From the NCBI RefSeq assembly GCF_042657185.1, contig NZ_JBHSNN010000010.1: a DNA stretch of 64,000 bases; one strand, given 5' to 3'. Shown here piece after piece: positions 1-8,508 of this stretch (its first letter is position 1; every line of letters begins with the position of its first letter). Origin of the DNA: Ureibacillus thermophilus. GTDB lineage: Bacteria; Bacillota; Bacilli; Bacillales_A; Planococcaceae. Under the pieces are notes generated by a model that did not search any database, had not been told where the DNA came from, and was given only the letters and a program-made list of their open reading frames with translations. The position numbers and the translations under genes were made by a program.

Positions 1-521
1 GGGTTATTCAAGAAAGCCCTTATAAAATTCGAGATATAGGAATTCAAGTCATGGTTGAACCACCTGTTCCGGATGATCCAACATCACTTTCTGATACGGT
101 TGTTGATGATATTGAACAAATTTTATCTACAATTGTTCGCACTTCCATCGATAAAGAAGCTGCTGGTGAATTAACGGATGAGGATATTGAAAATAAAATT
201 GTTGTTTCTGTACAACAGTTTTATGGAAATGATGCATCAAAAATTGAAGAAACACCAGTGATTCCATGGTGGATTTGGGTTGTTGGAGGTATTTTAGCAG
301 CAGCCATTATTCTTCTAGTTGTATACATTATTCGTTCAAGAAGACAACGTGAAGAAGAAGAAATAGAAATTATTGAAGAGCAAAAAGAAATACTTGTGGA
401 TGATATTACGGAAGAAAAAGAAACAGAAACAACAGTCCGACGTAAGCAACTTGAAAAAATGGCAAAAGAAAAACCGGAAGACTTTGCAAAATTGTTGCGT
501 ACATGGATTTCTGAAGATTAA
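1..521 (+). CDS. fliF: Flagellar MS-ring protein FliF, C-terminal part
   Basis: The reading frame is already open at base 3, so this is the 3' end of a gene whose start lies outside the window. FliF forms the membrane-supramembrane ring on which the basal body is built. Visible here are the end of the periplasmic ring domain, one membrane segment (bases about 261-335, starting PWWIWVVGG), a highly charged cytoplasmic stretch and the conserved C-terminal segment KPEDFAKLLRTWISED. In the family that last segment docks into the N-terminal domain of FliG. fliG follows after 18 bases. Identification is secure from the tail motif and context. Confidence 0.95.
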   Translation, partial: VIQESPYKIRDIGIQVMVEPPVPDDPTSLSDTVVDDIEQILSTIVRTSIDKEAAGELTDEDIENKIVVSVQQFYGNDASKIEETPVIPWWIWVVGGILAAAIILLVVYIIRSRRQREEEEIEIIEEQKEILVDDITEEKETETTVRRKQLEKMAKEKPEDFAKLLRTWISED

Positions 522-539
522 CGGATTGGGGGTTCGACT

Positions 540-1553
540 GTGTCTAAGAAAGAAAGAAGGTTAACTGGAAAACAAAAAGCTGCATTGCTTTTAATTTCAA
601 TGGGTCCGGAAGTTTCTGCCAATGTCTATAAACATTTAACAGAGGAAGAAATCGAACGGCTTACCCTTGAAATTTCAGCAGTGAAAAAAGTTGAACCTGA
701 GGTAAAAGAACAGATCATAGAAGAATTTCATAATATTGCTCTAGCACAAGACTATATTTCACAAGGTGGGATCGGCTATGCTAAAACTATCTTGGAAAAG
801 GCGTTAGGTCCAGAACAAGCTCAAAACATCATCAATCGCTTGACCTCTTCATTGCAAGTGCGACCTTTCGACTTTGCTCGAAAAGCCGATCCATCTCAAA
901 TTCTAAACTTTATTCAAAATGAGCATCCTCAAACGATTGCGCTCATTTTATCCTATTTAGAGCCTCACCAAGCAGGCGTCATCTTATCTTCTTTGCCGCA
1001 GGAATTGCAGGCAGATATTGCAAGAAGAATTGCTACCATGGAATCAACATCGCCAGAGGTAATAAGTGAAATTGAAGCTGTTTTAGAAAGAAAATTATCA
1101 TCTACTTTTACCCAAGATTACACCGAAACGGGCGGCATCGATGCAGTGGTAGAAGTATTGAATGGTGTGGATCGACAAACAGAAAAAACGATTCTCGACG
1201 CTTTGGAAATTCAAGATCCAGAGTTGGCTGAGGAAATCAAAAAACGCATGTTTGTATTTGAAGATATCGTAACGCTTGATAATCGTTCTATCCAGCGTGT
1301 TATACGTGAATGTGACAATGAAGATTTGCTGCTTTCAATGAAAGTAAGCAGCGATGAAGTGAAAGAAATTTTATTCCGCAACATGTCGCAGCGTATGGCC
1401 GAAACATTTAGAGAAGAATTGCAAATTATGGGTCCTGTCCGCTTGCGTGATGTAGAAGAAGCGCAATCAAGAATTGTTTCAATCATTCGTCGTTTAGAGG
1501 AAGCAGGAGAAATCATAATTGCTCGAGGTGGAGGAGATGACGTCATTGTCTAA
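540..1553 (+). CDS. fliG: Flagellar motor switch protein FliG
   Basis: FliG is the C-ring protein that touches the stator and couples ion flow to rotation. The product is 337 residues, the usual length. The N-terminal domain (about 1-100) binds the FliF tail. The middle domain carries the conserved EHPQT motif near residue 123. The C-terminal domain carries the charged torque helix around VTLDNRSIQRVIREC. The start is GTG at 540, placed by the GGGGG stretch at 526-530; no ATG start fits better. It lies between fliF and fliH in the standard fla/che order, and fliH starts inside its 3' end. Confidence 0.97.
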   Translation: MSKKERRLTGKQKAALLLISMGPEVSANVYKHLTEEEIERLTLEISAVKKVEPEVKEQIIEEFHNIALAQDYISQGGIGYAKTILEKALGPEQAQNIINRLTSSLQVRPFDFARKADPSQILNFIQNEHPQTIALILSYLEPHQAGVILSSLPQELQADIARRIATMESTSPEVISEIEAVLERKLSSTFTQDYTETGGIDAVVEVLNGVDRQTEKTILDALEIQDPELAEEIKKRMFVFEDIVTLDNRSIQRVIRECDNEDLLLSMKVSSDEVKEILFRNMSQRMAETFREELQIMGPVRLRDVEEAQSRIVSIIRRLEEAGEIIIARGGGDDVIV

Positions 1554-2340
1554 GATTATCCGTTCGAGCGAAGCAATTGAAAAAAAGGATGGGACGGTTA
1601 GAATTGAAATTCGTAATTTATTTACTACACAATTTGCTACCGATAATCTAGATGTTGTAGACGGAGAAGAGCAAAACCTTTCATTAGATGATTTGCTTCA
1701 AGAACGAGAGCGCATTCTGAGAGAAACAGATCAAGAAATCAATGCAAAGCGGGAAGAATTCGAACAGTACCGCCAAGCCGAGTTGGAGAAAATCGAAAGG
1801 TTAAAGCAACAATGGGAAGAAGAAAAGATTCTTCTTCAAAAGGAAGCGTATGATGAGGGATTCCAACAAGGCTACGAAGAAGGTATGAAAAAAGCCTTGG
1901 CTGATATGGAAAATACTTTGAAACTTGCAAATCGAACAGTAGAGAATGCAAGTATCAATGCTCAAAAATATATTGAAGAACAGGAACACGTCATTTTAGA
2001 TTTAGCGTTGAAATCAGCAGAAAAAATCATCGGTGCATCTATTGAAAAAGACGAAAATTTATTCCTTTCGATTGTTCGCCGCGGGTTGAAAGAAGCGCGG
2101 GAAAGCAAGGAAATTAAGCTTTATGTGCCCCCAAAATATTATCAGTTAGTTAGTGATAACCGTGATGAACTTGCGGTAATGTTCCCACCAGATATTCCGT
2201 TTTGTATCTTTGTTAATGAAGATATGGATGATTTGGATGCTTATATTGAAACAAATCACGGTAGGATTGTTTTATCTATTGATGAACAATTGAAAGAATT
2301 ACGTTTAAAGCTTAGCGAAATTTTAGAAAGTAGGGACTAA
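1537..2340 (+). CDS. fliH: Flagellar export ATPase regulator FliH
   Basis: FliH is the stator-like regulator of the FliI ATPase in flagellar type III export. The 267-residue product has an acidic, glutamine-rich helical N-terminal half with a likely coiled coil (about residues 55-115, many E, R and Q) and a globular C-terminal FliH/V-ATPase subunit E-like domain (about 150-267). I chose ATG at 1537 (MTSLSKIIRS), preceded by AGGTGG at 1526-1531. TTG at 1519 would add six residues. Either start overlaps the end of fliG, which suggests translational coupling. fliI follows after four bases. Confidence 0.92.
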   Translation: MTSLSKIIRSSEAIEKKDGTVRIEIRNLFTTQFATDNLDVVDGEEQNLSLDDLLQERERILRETDQEINAKREEFEQYRQAELEKIERLKQQWEEEKILLQKEAYDEGFQQGYEEGMKKALADMENTLKLANRTVENASINAQKYIEEQEHVILDLALKSAEKIIGASIEKDENLFLSIVRRGLKEARESKEIKLYVPPKYYQLVSDNRDELAVMFPPDIPFCIFVNEDMDDLDAYIETNHGRIVLSIDEQLKELRLKLSEILESRD

Positions 2341-2344
2341 TTTT

Positions 2345-3667
2345 ATGAAAGCTGCTGACTTAATTGATCGTATACCTGCCATTGATACTTTTAAAAAATA
2401 TGGAAGAGTTACGAGAGTTGTTGGCTTGTTAATCGAATCCCAAGGGCCGGAATGTTCCATTAACGACGTATGCAAAATACATGTCCGTACGAAAAATGGC
2501 CATGAAGTCATTATGGCGGAAGTTGTTGGATTTAAAGATGAATATGTAATGTTGATGCCTTTTACTTCCGTAAGGGAAATTTCCATTGGCTGTTTAGTGG
2601 AAGGAACAGGAAGCCCGTTGGAAGTGAAAGTTGGTCCCGAATTAATTGGAAAAGTGCTAGATTCGCTAGGCAATCCCTTTGATGGTTCGCAGCTTCCAAG
2701 AGGGCTTGTTTCTGTGCCTACAGAAAACGAACCGCCCAATCCCTTGCATCGCCCACCTATAAGTGAACAACTTGAAGTGGGAGTAAAGGCTATCGACGCG
2801 ATGTTAACAGTGGGGAATGGCCAAAGGGTAGGGATATTTGCTGGTTCAGGTGTAGGAAAAAGTACTCTTCTTGGAATGATTGCACGAAATACTCGAGCCG
2901 ATTTAAATGTTATTGCACTCATCGGTGAACGAGGAAGGGAAGTAAGAGAATTTATCGAACGGGATCTTGGAGAAGAAGGATTAAAACGTTCGATTGTTGT
3001 GGCGGCAACCGGTGATCAGCCTGCGTTAATGCGTATTAAAGGAGCATTCACTGCTACGGCTATTGCAGAATATTTCCGTGATCGTGGGATGAATGTCATG
3101 TTGATGATGGATTCTGTTACCCGGGTGGCCATGGCGCAGAGGGAAATTGGATTAGCAACGGGGGAACCTCCTGCACAAAAAGGTTATACCCCTTCAGTCT
3201 TTTCCATTTTGCCTAAACTTCTTGAAAGAACAGGGACAAGTATGAAAGGAAGCATCACAGCCTTCTATACTGTACTTGTAGATGGAGATGATATGAACGA
3301 ACCTATTGCCGATGCAGTGCGGGGGATTTTGGATGGCCATATCGTGTTGGACCGCTCTCTAGCAAACAAAGGGCAATATCCTGCGATTAATATCCTAAAA
3401 AGCGTCAGCCGATTAATGAATTATATTTCATCTGAAGAGCATGTAAAAGCTGCTGAAAGAATTCGAGAATTGTATTATACATACGCCAAATCAGAAGACT
3501 TAATCAATATTGGAGCTTATAAGAGAGGTACATCGAAAGAAATAGATGAAGCAATTTACTACGAACCACTTATTACCAAATTTTTAAAACAAGGATTTAA
3601 GGAAAAAGTGACGTTGGATGAAAGTGTGAATGAACTAATTGCATTGGCAAACGGGGGTGGTAAATAA
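2345..3667 (+). CDS. fliI: Flagellum-specific export ATPase FliI
   Basis: FliI is the F1-beta-like ATPase that unfolds and feeds substrates to the flagellar export gate. At 440 residues it has the normal length. Walker A is GSGVGKST at residues 167-174. The hydrophobic Walker B strand ends in LMMD shortly before SVTRVAMAQREIG. The nearby EPPAQKGYTPSVFS segment is typical of the FliI/YscN family. It sits between fliH and fliJ, its two cytosolic partners, with spacings of 4 and 2 bases, as in an operon with coupled translation. Confidence 0.97.
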   Translation: MKAADLIDRIPAIDTFKKYGRVTRVVGLLIESQGPECSINDVCKIHVRTKNGHEVIMAEVVGFKDEYVMLMPFTSVREISIGCLVEGTGSPLEVKVGPELIGKVLDSLGNPFDGSQLPRGLVSVPTENEPPNPLHRPPISEQLEVGVKAIDAMLTVGNGQRVGIFAGSGVGKSTLLGMIARNTRADLNVIALIGERGREVREFIERDLGEEGLKRSIVVAATGDQPALMRIKGAFTATAIAEYFRDRGMNVMLMMDSVTRVAMAQREIGLATGEPPAQKGYTPSVFSILPKLLERTGTSMKGSITAFYTVLVDGDDMNEPIADAVRGILDGHIVLDRSLANKGQYPAINILKSVSRLMNYISSEEHVKAAERIRELYYTYAKSEDLINIGAYKRGTSKEIDEAIYYEPLITKFLKQGFKEKVTLDESVNELIALANGGGK

Positions 3668-3669
3668 TA

Positions 3670-4116
3670 ATGGTTCAATTTACCTATCGTTTTGAAAAAG
3701 TATTGACTGTTCGAGAACAAGAAAAAAAACAGACGGAATCTGCCTATAATGAAGCAGTTCGTTCCTTTGAAAAAGTTGCGACCAAATTATATGAATTATT
3801 AAAGAAAAAAGAAGATTTAATCAATTACCAAAACGAACGTTTAAAAACGGGGTTAACGGTGGATGAAATTCATCATTTTGCAAAGTTTATAGATAGTTTG
3901 GAACATGCCATCGAAGACGTGCAACAAAAAGTCAATCAAGCTCGAGCAAAAATGCAATGGTATGAACAAAAATTAATAGAAAAAAACTTGGAAGTACGTA
4001 AGTATGAAAAAATGCGGGAGAAAGATTTCAGCGCGTTTCAAGAGGAACAAAATCGCATAGAGGCCCAATTCTTAGATGAGATTTCCTCCCTTATGTACAA
4101 CAAGAGAACAATTTAG
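3670..4116 (+). CDS. fliJ: Flagellar export chaperone/stalk protein FliJ
   Basis: This 148-residue, almost entirely alpha-helical protein is rich in K, E and Q and has no hydrophobic segment. That fits FliJ, the central coiled-coil stalk of the FliH-FliI ATPase complex, which resembles the gamma subunit of F1. The N-terminal FTYRFEKVLTVREQEK is typical of Bacillales FliJ. The gene begins two bases after fliI. Sequence alone would be weak evidence for so simple a composition; the position between fliI and ylxF/fliK makes the call firm. Confidence 0.92.
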   Translation: MVQFTYRFEKVLTVREQEKKQTESAYNEAVRSFEKVATKLYELLKKKEDLINYQNERLKTGLTVDEIHHFAKFIDSLEHAIEDVQQKVNQARAKMQWYEQKLIEKNLEVRKYEKMREKDFSAFQEEQNRIEAQFLDEISSLMYNKRTI

Positions 4117-4124
4117 GTGATTTT

Positions 4125-4739
4125 ATGGCGAACGTTAATAAAAAAACGAAAAATGAAAAGACAAAAGATGTGGTGGACGAAAAATCACCAGGTTTTTTTC
4201 AAAAATTATTTGCTTGGGTGATTATTCCGCTGTTATTTGTCATTGCCATTTTGCTGGTCATTGCTCAATTTACGAACACAAATGTATTTGAAAAAGCAAC
4301 GGAAGTATTGCCGAACAACAGTGAGGAAGAAGCTAAAGGTTCAGAGGAAATGGAGAAGAAAATCGTTGAATTGAAAGCGGAAATTCAAGAGAAGGATGCC
4401 CAAATTGAAAAACTCCAAAAAGAGTTGGACGATGCTTTAGCCGAAAATGAAAATCAAAAAGCGATACAAGAACAATTGCAACAAAAAATACAAGAACTGG
4501 AATCTGGGCAAGAAGAAGCGAAAAAAGATTTAAAAGAGATTGTAAGTACATATGAAAAAATGCCTGCCAAAGCTGTAGCTCCGATTATTGTGCAAATGAG
4601 CGACGAACAGGCGGTGGAAATTTTATCGAATATGAAGCCGGAAACTCTTTCAGCTGTTTTAGCAAAAATGGATCCGAAAGCTGCTGCACGATATACAGAA
4701 TTATTATCAACAAAGAAGAATAGAAGTTCAAATTCTTAA
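4125..4739 (+). CDS. ylxF: YlxF-type membrane protein with coiled coil and MgtE-N-like domain
   Basis: The 204-residue product has a charged cytoplasmic N-terminus, one membrane segment (about residues 28-48), a long coiled coil (about 65-135, repeated E, K, Q and L) and a C-terminal helical domain with MSDEQAVEILSNMKPE and LAKMDPKAAARYTELL. That last part resembles the MgtE N-terminal / FliG-type helical repeat fold. B. subtilis has ylxF at the same place, between fliJ and fliK. Its exact job is not well defined; by analogy with MotE-type proteins it may act as an export or stator chaperone (inference). Neighbours are fliJ (8 bases upstream) and fliK. Confidence 0.85.
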   Translation: MANVNKKTKNEKTKDVVDEKSPGFFQKLFAWVIIPLLFVIAILLVIAQFTNTNVFEKATEVLPNNSEEEAKGSEEMEKKIVELKAEIQEKDAQIEKLQKELDDALAENENQKAIQEQLQQKIQELESGQEEAKKDLKEIVSTYEKMPAKAVAPIIVQMSDEQAVEILSNMKPETLSAVLAKMDPKAAARYTELLSTKKNRSSNS

Positions 4740-4758
4740 GGTGAAAGGAGGTGAAACA

Positions 4759-6210
4759 ATGAACATTGGAGCATTTTCCTTTGCTATTCATCAACTTCCA
4801 TCCATTAGCGCAGGAAAGTTAAATCAACCGTCCAATAAAGGGGATAGTAAATTTGGAAACATATTTAGCAGCATGGTTGCGAATAACACGAAAGAAGTAG
4901 ATGTTCAACGGACTGCTGAAGTTCAAGAATTGCTTGAGGAAAATTCCTTTGAAGGGGTTTTGGAACTACTAGGGATCTCCTATGATGAAGGGTTGTTTAT
5001 AGTATCTCAAGGTGAAGAAGAAAAAGCTGTTTCTATAGATGAAGTGTTAGAAAATTTGGACAATCTTTTATCTTTATTAAATATCAATCGAGAGCAATTA
5101 AACGAAATCCTTCAGCTAATTTTAGGACAAGAAGTGTCAATCAACAATCTTTCGGATTTCATTCAATTCATTAATGAACAACCTCAATTATCAGCTGATA
5201 TTGCTTTAACCATTCTTGGAAAAGATAAGGACAACCAAAAAGTTGCTGTTCAATTGCTGCAGTTGATGAAATTGGTGGAAATCATCTGTAAAGAATATTC
5301 TAATTCACAACAATCATCACTTTTGTTATCTGAAAATAACAATGAATTTAAGCTGCAAAGAAAACAACCAGCAAATATATTTCAAACGGTGGATAAAGTG
5401 TCAGAAAACGAACAATCAACAAAGCCAATTTCCGGTGTAAAAGCGGTATTGCAAAATGTCGAAAACTTGATTTCAATAGAGGGTACAAGTTCATCTGGAA
5501 AATTTTCTTTGGAAGGTTTTGAACAAGTAGTGCAGCAAGTAAAAACAACAATGGAAAATTCTGCTTCCACTTTGCCAAACACAATGTTGCAGCCGAATTC
5601 GGAAACAAAAACTGTAGAGGGTACAAGCTCATCTGGAAAATTTTCTTTGGAAGGTTTTGAACAAGTAGTGCAGCAAGCAAAAACAAGAATGGAAAATTCT
5701 GCTTCCACTTTGCCAAACACAATGTTGCAGCCGAATTCGGAAACAAAAACTGTAACGATTACATTACCGAATACTAATCAGACTTCTCAAGCAGAGTCGC
5801 TCGTAAAACAAATTGAAGCATTGTTGCAGCGCAGCCAGATGGCCAATACCCAAGGAACATCAAAAATATTAATCAAACTCCATCCTGAAAATTTAGGCTC
5901 TATTCGCATTGAATTAGTGCATCGGGAAGGCGCAATTACTGCAAGACTTCTAGCTTCTACTTCCCAAGCTAAAGAATTGCTTGACAGCCAAGTTCATCAG
6001 TTAAAGCAAGCCTTTGTCCAACAAAACATTCAGCTCGAACGCATCGATATTTTACAAAGTTTGCAAGAGTCAGATTTGCGCGAACAAAGCTTCTTTAACA
6101 ATATGTTCAATGGAAGAGAGCGGCAAGAAAAAGAGGAACAACATTCAGAAGAGAAGCAAGAGGAAGAATCAAAATCCTTCAAAGATTATTTGATAGATGA
6201 GGAGGTGTAG
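4759..6210 (+). CDS. fliK: Flagellar hook-length control protein FliK
   Basis: FliK is the secreted ruler that measures hook length and switches export specificity at FlhB. The 483-residue product has a low-complexity N-terminal and central part and the conserved C-terminal hook-length domain (about 370-450; LIKLHPENLGSIRIELVHRE). The start is ATG at 4759 with a strong AAAGGAGGTGA at 4743-4753; a GTG at 4741 lies upstream of that ribosome site. The middle holds two adjacent, nearly identical copies of a 46-residue unit (see the repeat entry), which lengthens the ruler region. flgD follows after 3 bases. Confidence 0.93.
   Translation: MNIGAFSFAIHQLPSISAGKLNQPSNKGDSKFGNIFSSMVANNTKEVDVQRTAEVQELLEENSFEGVLELLGISYDEGLFIVSQGEEEKAVSIDEVLENLDNLLSLLNINREQLNEILQLILGQEVSINNLSDFIQFINEQPQLSADIALTILGKDKDNQKVAVQLLQLMKLVEIICKEYSNSQQSSLLLSENNNEFKLQRKQPANIFQTVDKVSENEQSTKPISGVKAVLQNVENLISIEGTSSSGKFSLEGFEQVVQQVKTTMENSASTLPNTMLQPNSETKTVEGTSSSGKFSLEGFEQVVQQAKTRMENSASTLPNTMLQPNSETKTVTITLPNTNQTSQAESLVKQIEALLQRSQMANTQGTSKILIKLHPENLGSIRIELVHREGAITARLLASTSQAKELLDSQVHQLKQAFVQQNIQLERIDILQSLQESDLREQSFFNNMFNGRERQEKEEQHSEEKQEEESKSFKDYLIDEEV
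5479..5754 (+). repeat. 138-bp in-frame tandem duplication inside fliK
   Basis: Bases 5479-5616 and 5617-5754 are two adjacent copies of a 138-bp unit (46 codons, from EGTSSSGKF to the end of SETKTV). By eye they differ at three bases: AGT/AGC, GTA/GCA and ACA/AGA. Two of these change the residue. The unit length is a multiple of three, so the frame is kept. Such high identity indicates a recent duplication or ongoing homogenisation. Confidence 0.97.
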
Positions 6211-6213
6211 GAT

Positions 6214-6882
6214 ATGGCGGAAATGTCAGCAATCACAAGCGATTTATATTTATCTAATATCAAAAAAGTTCAGAAACAAACTGGTAACTCAGTACTAGGA
6301 AAAGATGACTTTTTAAAACTATTAATCACACAGCTGCAACATCAAGATCCAACGAACCCTGTGGATGATAAAGAATTTATTGCCCAAATGGCCCAGTTCT
6401 CAACATTGGAACAAATGCAAAACATGACAAAAGTAATGGAAGATTTGCTTGAATCGCAACAGGAGACACAATTGATTTCATACATAAATTTAGTGGGCAA
6501 AAAAGTAACTTGGCATGAAATTACGGATAAATTGGATGAAAAAGGGATGCCTATTACTAATGAAGGCCAAGGGGTCATTTCAGAAGTGAAATTTAAAGAC
6601 GGCTCTCCAGTCTTTGTATTAGAAGACGGAAAAGAGCTGACACCAAGCAATATCTCATCGGTAGCAGATGGCAAATCGAATACTTCAAAGGATTCTGTTT
6701 CTCAAAACCCTCTTGTGGAAGCAAGTATGCTGATTGGAAAAACAGTGAAATATCAAGATGAAAATGGACATTTTCTTGAGGGAAAGATTGAATCTGTTAC
6801 AACAAACAATCGAGTCATTGAATATATCTTAGATAACCAACTTCGCTTAAAGAAAGAACAATTAGAGATTGTGGATAAATAA
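6214..6882 (+). CDS. flgD: Flagellar hook assembly (hook cap) protein FlgD
   Basis: FlgD caps the growing hook and is needed for polymerisation of FlgE. The N-terminal signature is clear: GKDDFLKLLITQLQHQDP, then PVDDKEFIAQMAQFSTLEQM. The C-terminal half (about 90-222) is the FlgD immunoglobulin/tudor-like part, with SYINLVGKKV and EASMLIGKTVKY forming two related strands. At 222 residues it is slightly longer than many Bacillales homologues. The start at ATG 6214 follows GAGGAGGTG at 6199-6207. It lies directly downstream of fliK and upstream of flgE, with one small protein between. Confidence 0.95.
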   Translation: MAEMSAITSDLYLSNIKKVQKQTGNSVLGKDDFLKLLITQLQHQDPTNPVDDKEFIAQMAQFSTLEQMQNMTKVMEDLLESQQETQLISYINLVGKKVTWHEITDKLDEKGMPITNEGQGVISEVKFKDGSPVFVLEDGKELTPSNISSVADGKSNTSKDSVSQNPLVEASMLIGKTVKYQDENGHFLEGKIESVTTNNRVIEYILDNQLRLKKEQLEIVDK

Positions 6883-6895
6883 GGTTGGCGATTAT

Positions 6896-7264
6896 ATGCA
6901 CAGAATCCAATTTCAACACATACCATTACAATCGGTTCTGGGGAAGCAAAGCACAAAATTAACAGAAAAAAAGTCTACAAGTTTCAGTGAGCAATTTGAG
7001 CACGCGAAAAATGAGCTGAAAATCAGCAAGCATGCCAATGAACGAATTCGCGAGCGAAATATCCAGATTTCAGAACAAGAATGGAAAAAAGTCAGCGATA
7101 AAGTAATGGAAGCCCGTTCAAAAGGAATCATGCAGCCGCTTGTATTAATGGATCAAGCAGCGATAATCATCAGTGCGAAAAATGGAACAGTTATAACCGT
7201 TTTGGAGCGGGATGAAGCAAAAGAACAATTATTTACAAATATTGATGGAACTATTGTGTTATAA
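6896..7264 (+). CDS. Flagellar operon protein, TIGR02530-like
   Basis: This 122-residue soluble protein has no signal peptide or membrane segment. The centre, SKHANERIRERNIQISEQEWKKVSDKVMEA, and the end, MDQAAIIISAKNGTVITV, match the small 'flagellar operon protein' family (TIGR02530) often found between flgD and flgE in Bacillales and Clostridia. Its biochemical role is not known to me. I chose ATG at 6896; a TTG at 6869 would overlap flgD. The ribosome site is weak (AAGGTTGG). Position suggests a role in hook assembly or in its regulation, but this is inference. Confidence 0.8.
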   Translation: MHRIQFQHIPLQSVLGKQSTKLTEKKSTSFSEQFEHAKNELKISKHANERIRERNIQISEQEWKKVSDKVMEARSKGIMQPLVLMDQAAIIISAKNGTVITVLERDEAKEQLFTNIDGTIVL

Positions 7265-7352
7265 GGCAGGACCATTTTGGATGCCTTTGTTTGCGGACTG
7301 ACAGAAGCAAACGAAATATGATGATGATAATTTGAAAGGAGAAGGATCATTT

Positions 7353-8417
7353 ATGCTACGTTCAATGTACTCTGCGATTTCAGGTGTGCGTAACCACCAA
7401 ACAAAATTAGATGTAATTGGGAACAATATTTCCAATGTGAATACACATGGATTTAAGAAAAGCAGAACGATATTTAAGGAAATGGTTTCACAAAATATAG
7501 GCAGTGCTTCAGCCGCTACTGCAACTCGAGGCGGTGTCAACCCAAAACAAGTGGGATTAGGATCTACAATGGCTGCTATTGATACAATTCACTCAACAGG
7601 TTCCTTGCAATCCACTGCTCGCACCCTTGATTTAGCGATTTCAGGGGACGGATATTTTATGGTGGCGGATGCTGCAGAAGTGTTTGAGCGTTATAAAACA
7701 AGTTCCCCTGATACTCCAGAAAATCCCGTAGATTCAGATTCAGATTCAGATTCAGATTCAGGTGTTGGTGGGACAAACTTTACAAATGTTCTATATACTA
7801 GAGCAGGAAATTTTTACATGGATGATGAAGGATATCTTGTAAACGCGGAAGGGAAATATTTAGTTGGAGTTGCTCCAGTAGTTTCAGATCAAAATAATGA
7901 CAGTGTTATCGATTCACTAGACTTCCCAACAAAACCAGATTTAACTAATACAAGTGAAGATTTGTCACCACATCCTGATAGTGGAGATACAGATACAAAA
8001 TGGAATTTGCCGGTAGATAGCACTGGGGATGATATTGTATACCAACCAATTCGAATTCCAGCAGATGCCACTGAAATGAGCATTGGCCAAGATGGTACAG
8101 TAACATTTGTTGATGCAAACGGTGATTTAAAATGGGCAGGTCAAATTGTGTTGGCAAAATTCTCTAATGCCAGTGGTTTACAAAAAGTTGGAAGCAACTA
8201 TTATACAGCAACTACGAACTCAGGGGATCCATACCTTCAAACTCCTACAGTTGCTGGTATTGGTTCCATTGAATCCGGCTTCCTTGAAATGTCCAACGTA
8301 GACCTTTCTGAAGAATTTACTGAAATGATCGTGGCGCAGCGCGGTTTCCAAGCAAATACTCGCGTAATTACAACTTCCGATCAAATTTTAGAAGAATTAG
8401 TGAACTTAAAACGATAA
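7353..8417 (+). CDS. flgE: Flagellar hook protein FlgE
   Basis: FlgE polymerises into the hook, the universal joint between rod and filament. The N-terminal D0 region (MLRSMYSAISGVRNHQTKLD, then NNISNVNTHGFKKSR) and the C-terminal D0 region (LSEEFTEMIVAQRGFQANTR) are typical and would form the inner coiled coil. Length is 354 residues, longer than the roughly 264 of B. subtilis FlgE; the extra part lies in the central outer domain (about 105-230), which is acidic and serine-rich and includes a run of five Asp-Ser pairs. The start ATG 7353 follows AAAGGAG at 7335-7341. flgG-like proteins share the D0 ends, but the position after flgD supports FlgE. Confidence 0.9.
   Translation: MLRSMYSAISGVRNHQTKLDVIGNNISNVNTHGFKKSRTIFKEMVSQNIGSASAATATRGGVNPKQVGLGSTMAAIDTIHSTGSLQSTARTLDLAISGDGYFMVADAAEVFERYKTSSPDTPENPVDSDSDSDSDSGVGGTNFTNVLYTRAGNFYMDDEGYLVNAEGKYLVGVAPVVSDQNNDSVIDSLDFPTKPDLTNTSEDLSPHPDSGDTDTKWNLPVDSTGDDIVYQPIRIPADATEMSIGQDGTVTFVDANGDLKWAGQIVLAKFSNASGLQKVGSNYYTATTNSGDPYLQTPTVAGIGSIESGFLEMSNVDLSEEFTEMIVAQRGFQANTRVITTSDQILEELVNLKR
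7731..7760 (+). repeat. Five-copy GATTCA microsatellite within flgE
   Basis: Five perfect tandem copies of the hexamer GATTCA run from 7731 to 7760 and encode Asp-Ser five times, ahead of a short glycine stretch. Six is a multiple of three, so gain or loss of units keeps the frame and alters only a surface loop. Confidence 0.97.
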
Positions 8418-8467
8418 TCAATCTAGTAATCTTTTAACTTACTAGTCTTTAGATTATTTTAAAGAAA

Positions 8468-8508
8468 AGGAGGGTCGGGCCGGCTCTTTCCTACCCGGCC
8501 CTATTTCA
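8468..8508 (+). promoter_or_regulatory. GC-rich hairpin between Shine-Dalgarno and start codon of swrD
   Basis: A strong AAGGAGGG (8467-8474) is followed by a 7-bp perfect GC stem: GGGCCGG at 8477-8483 pairs with CCGGCCC at 8495-8501, with an 11-base loop. The swrD ATG is at 8509. The linear distance from ribosome site to start is about 34 bases, far too long. If the hairpin folds, the two ends come within about ten bases. No in-frame start codon lies between. Confidence 0.6.

Noticed and set aside
5348..5746. Open frames on the - strand opposite the fliK repeat
   Set aside because: They mirror the duplicated fliK segment, have no ribosome site and show no family features.
7731..7760. Phase-variable on/off switch at the flgE hexamer run
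   Set aside because: A six-base unit keeps the frame, so slippage cannot switch the gene off.
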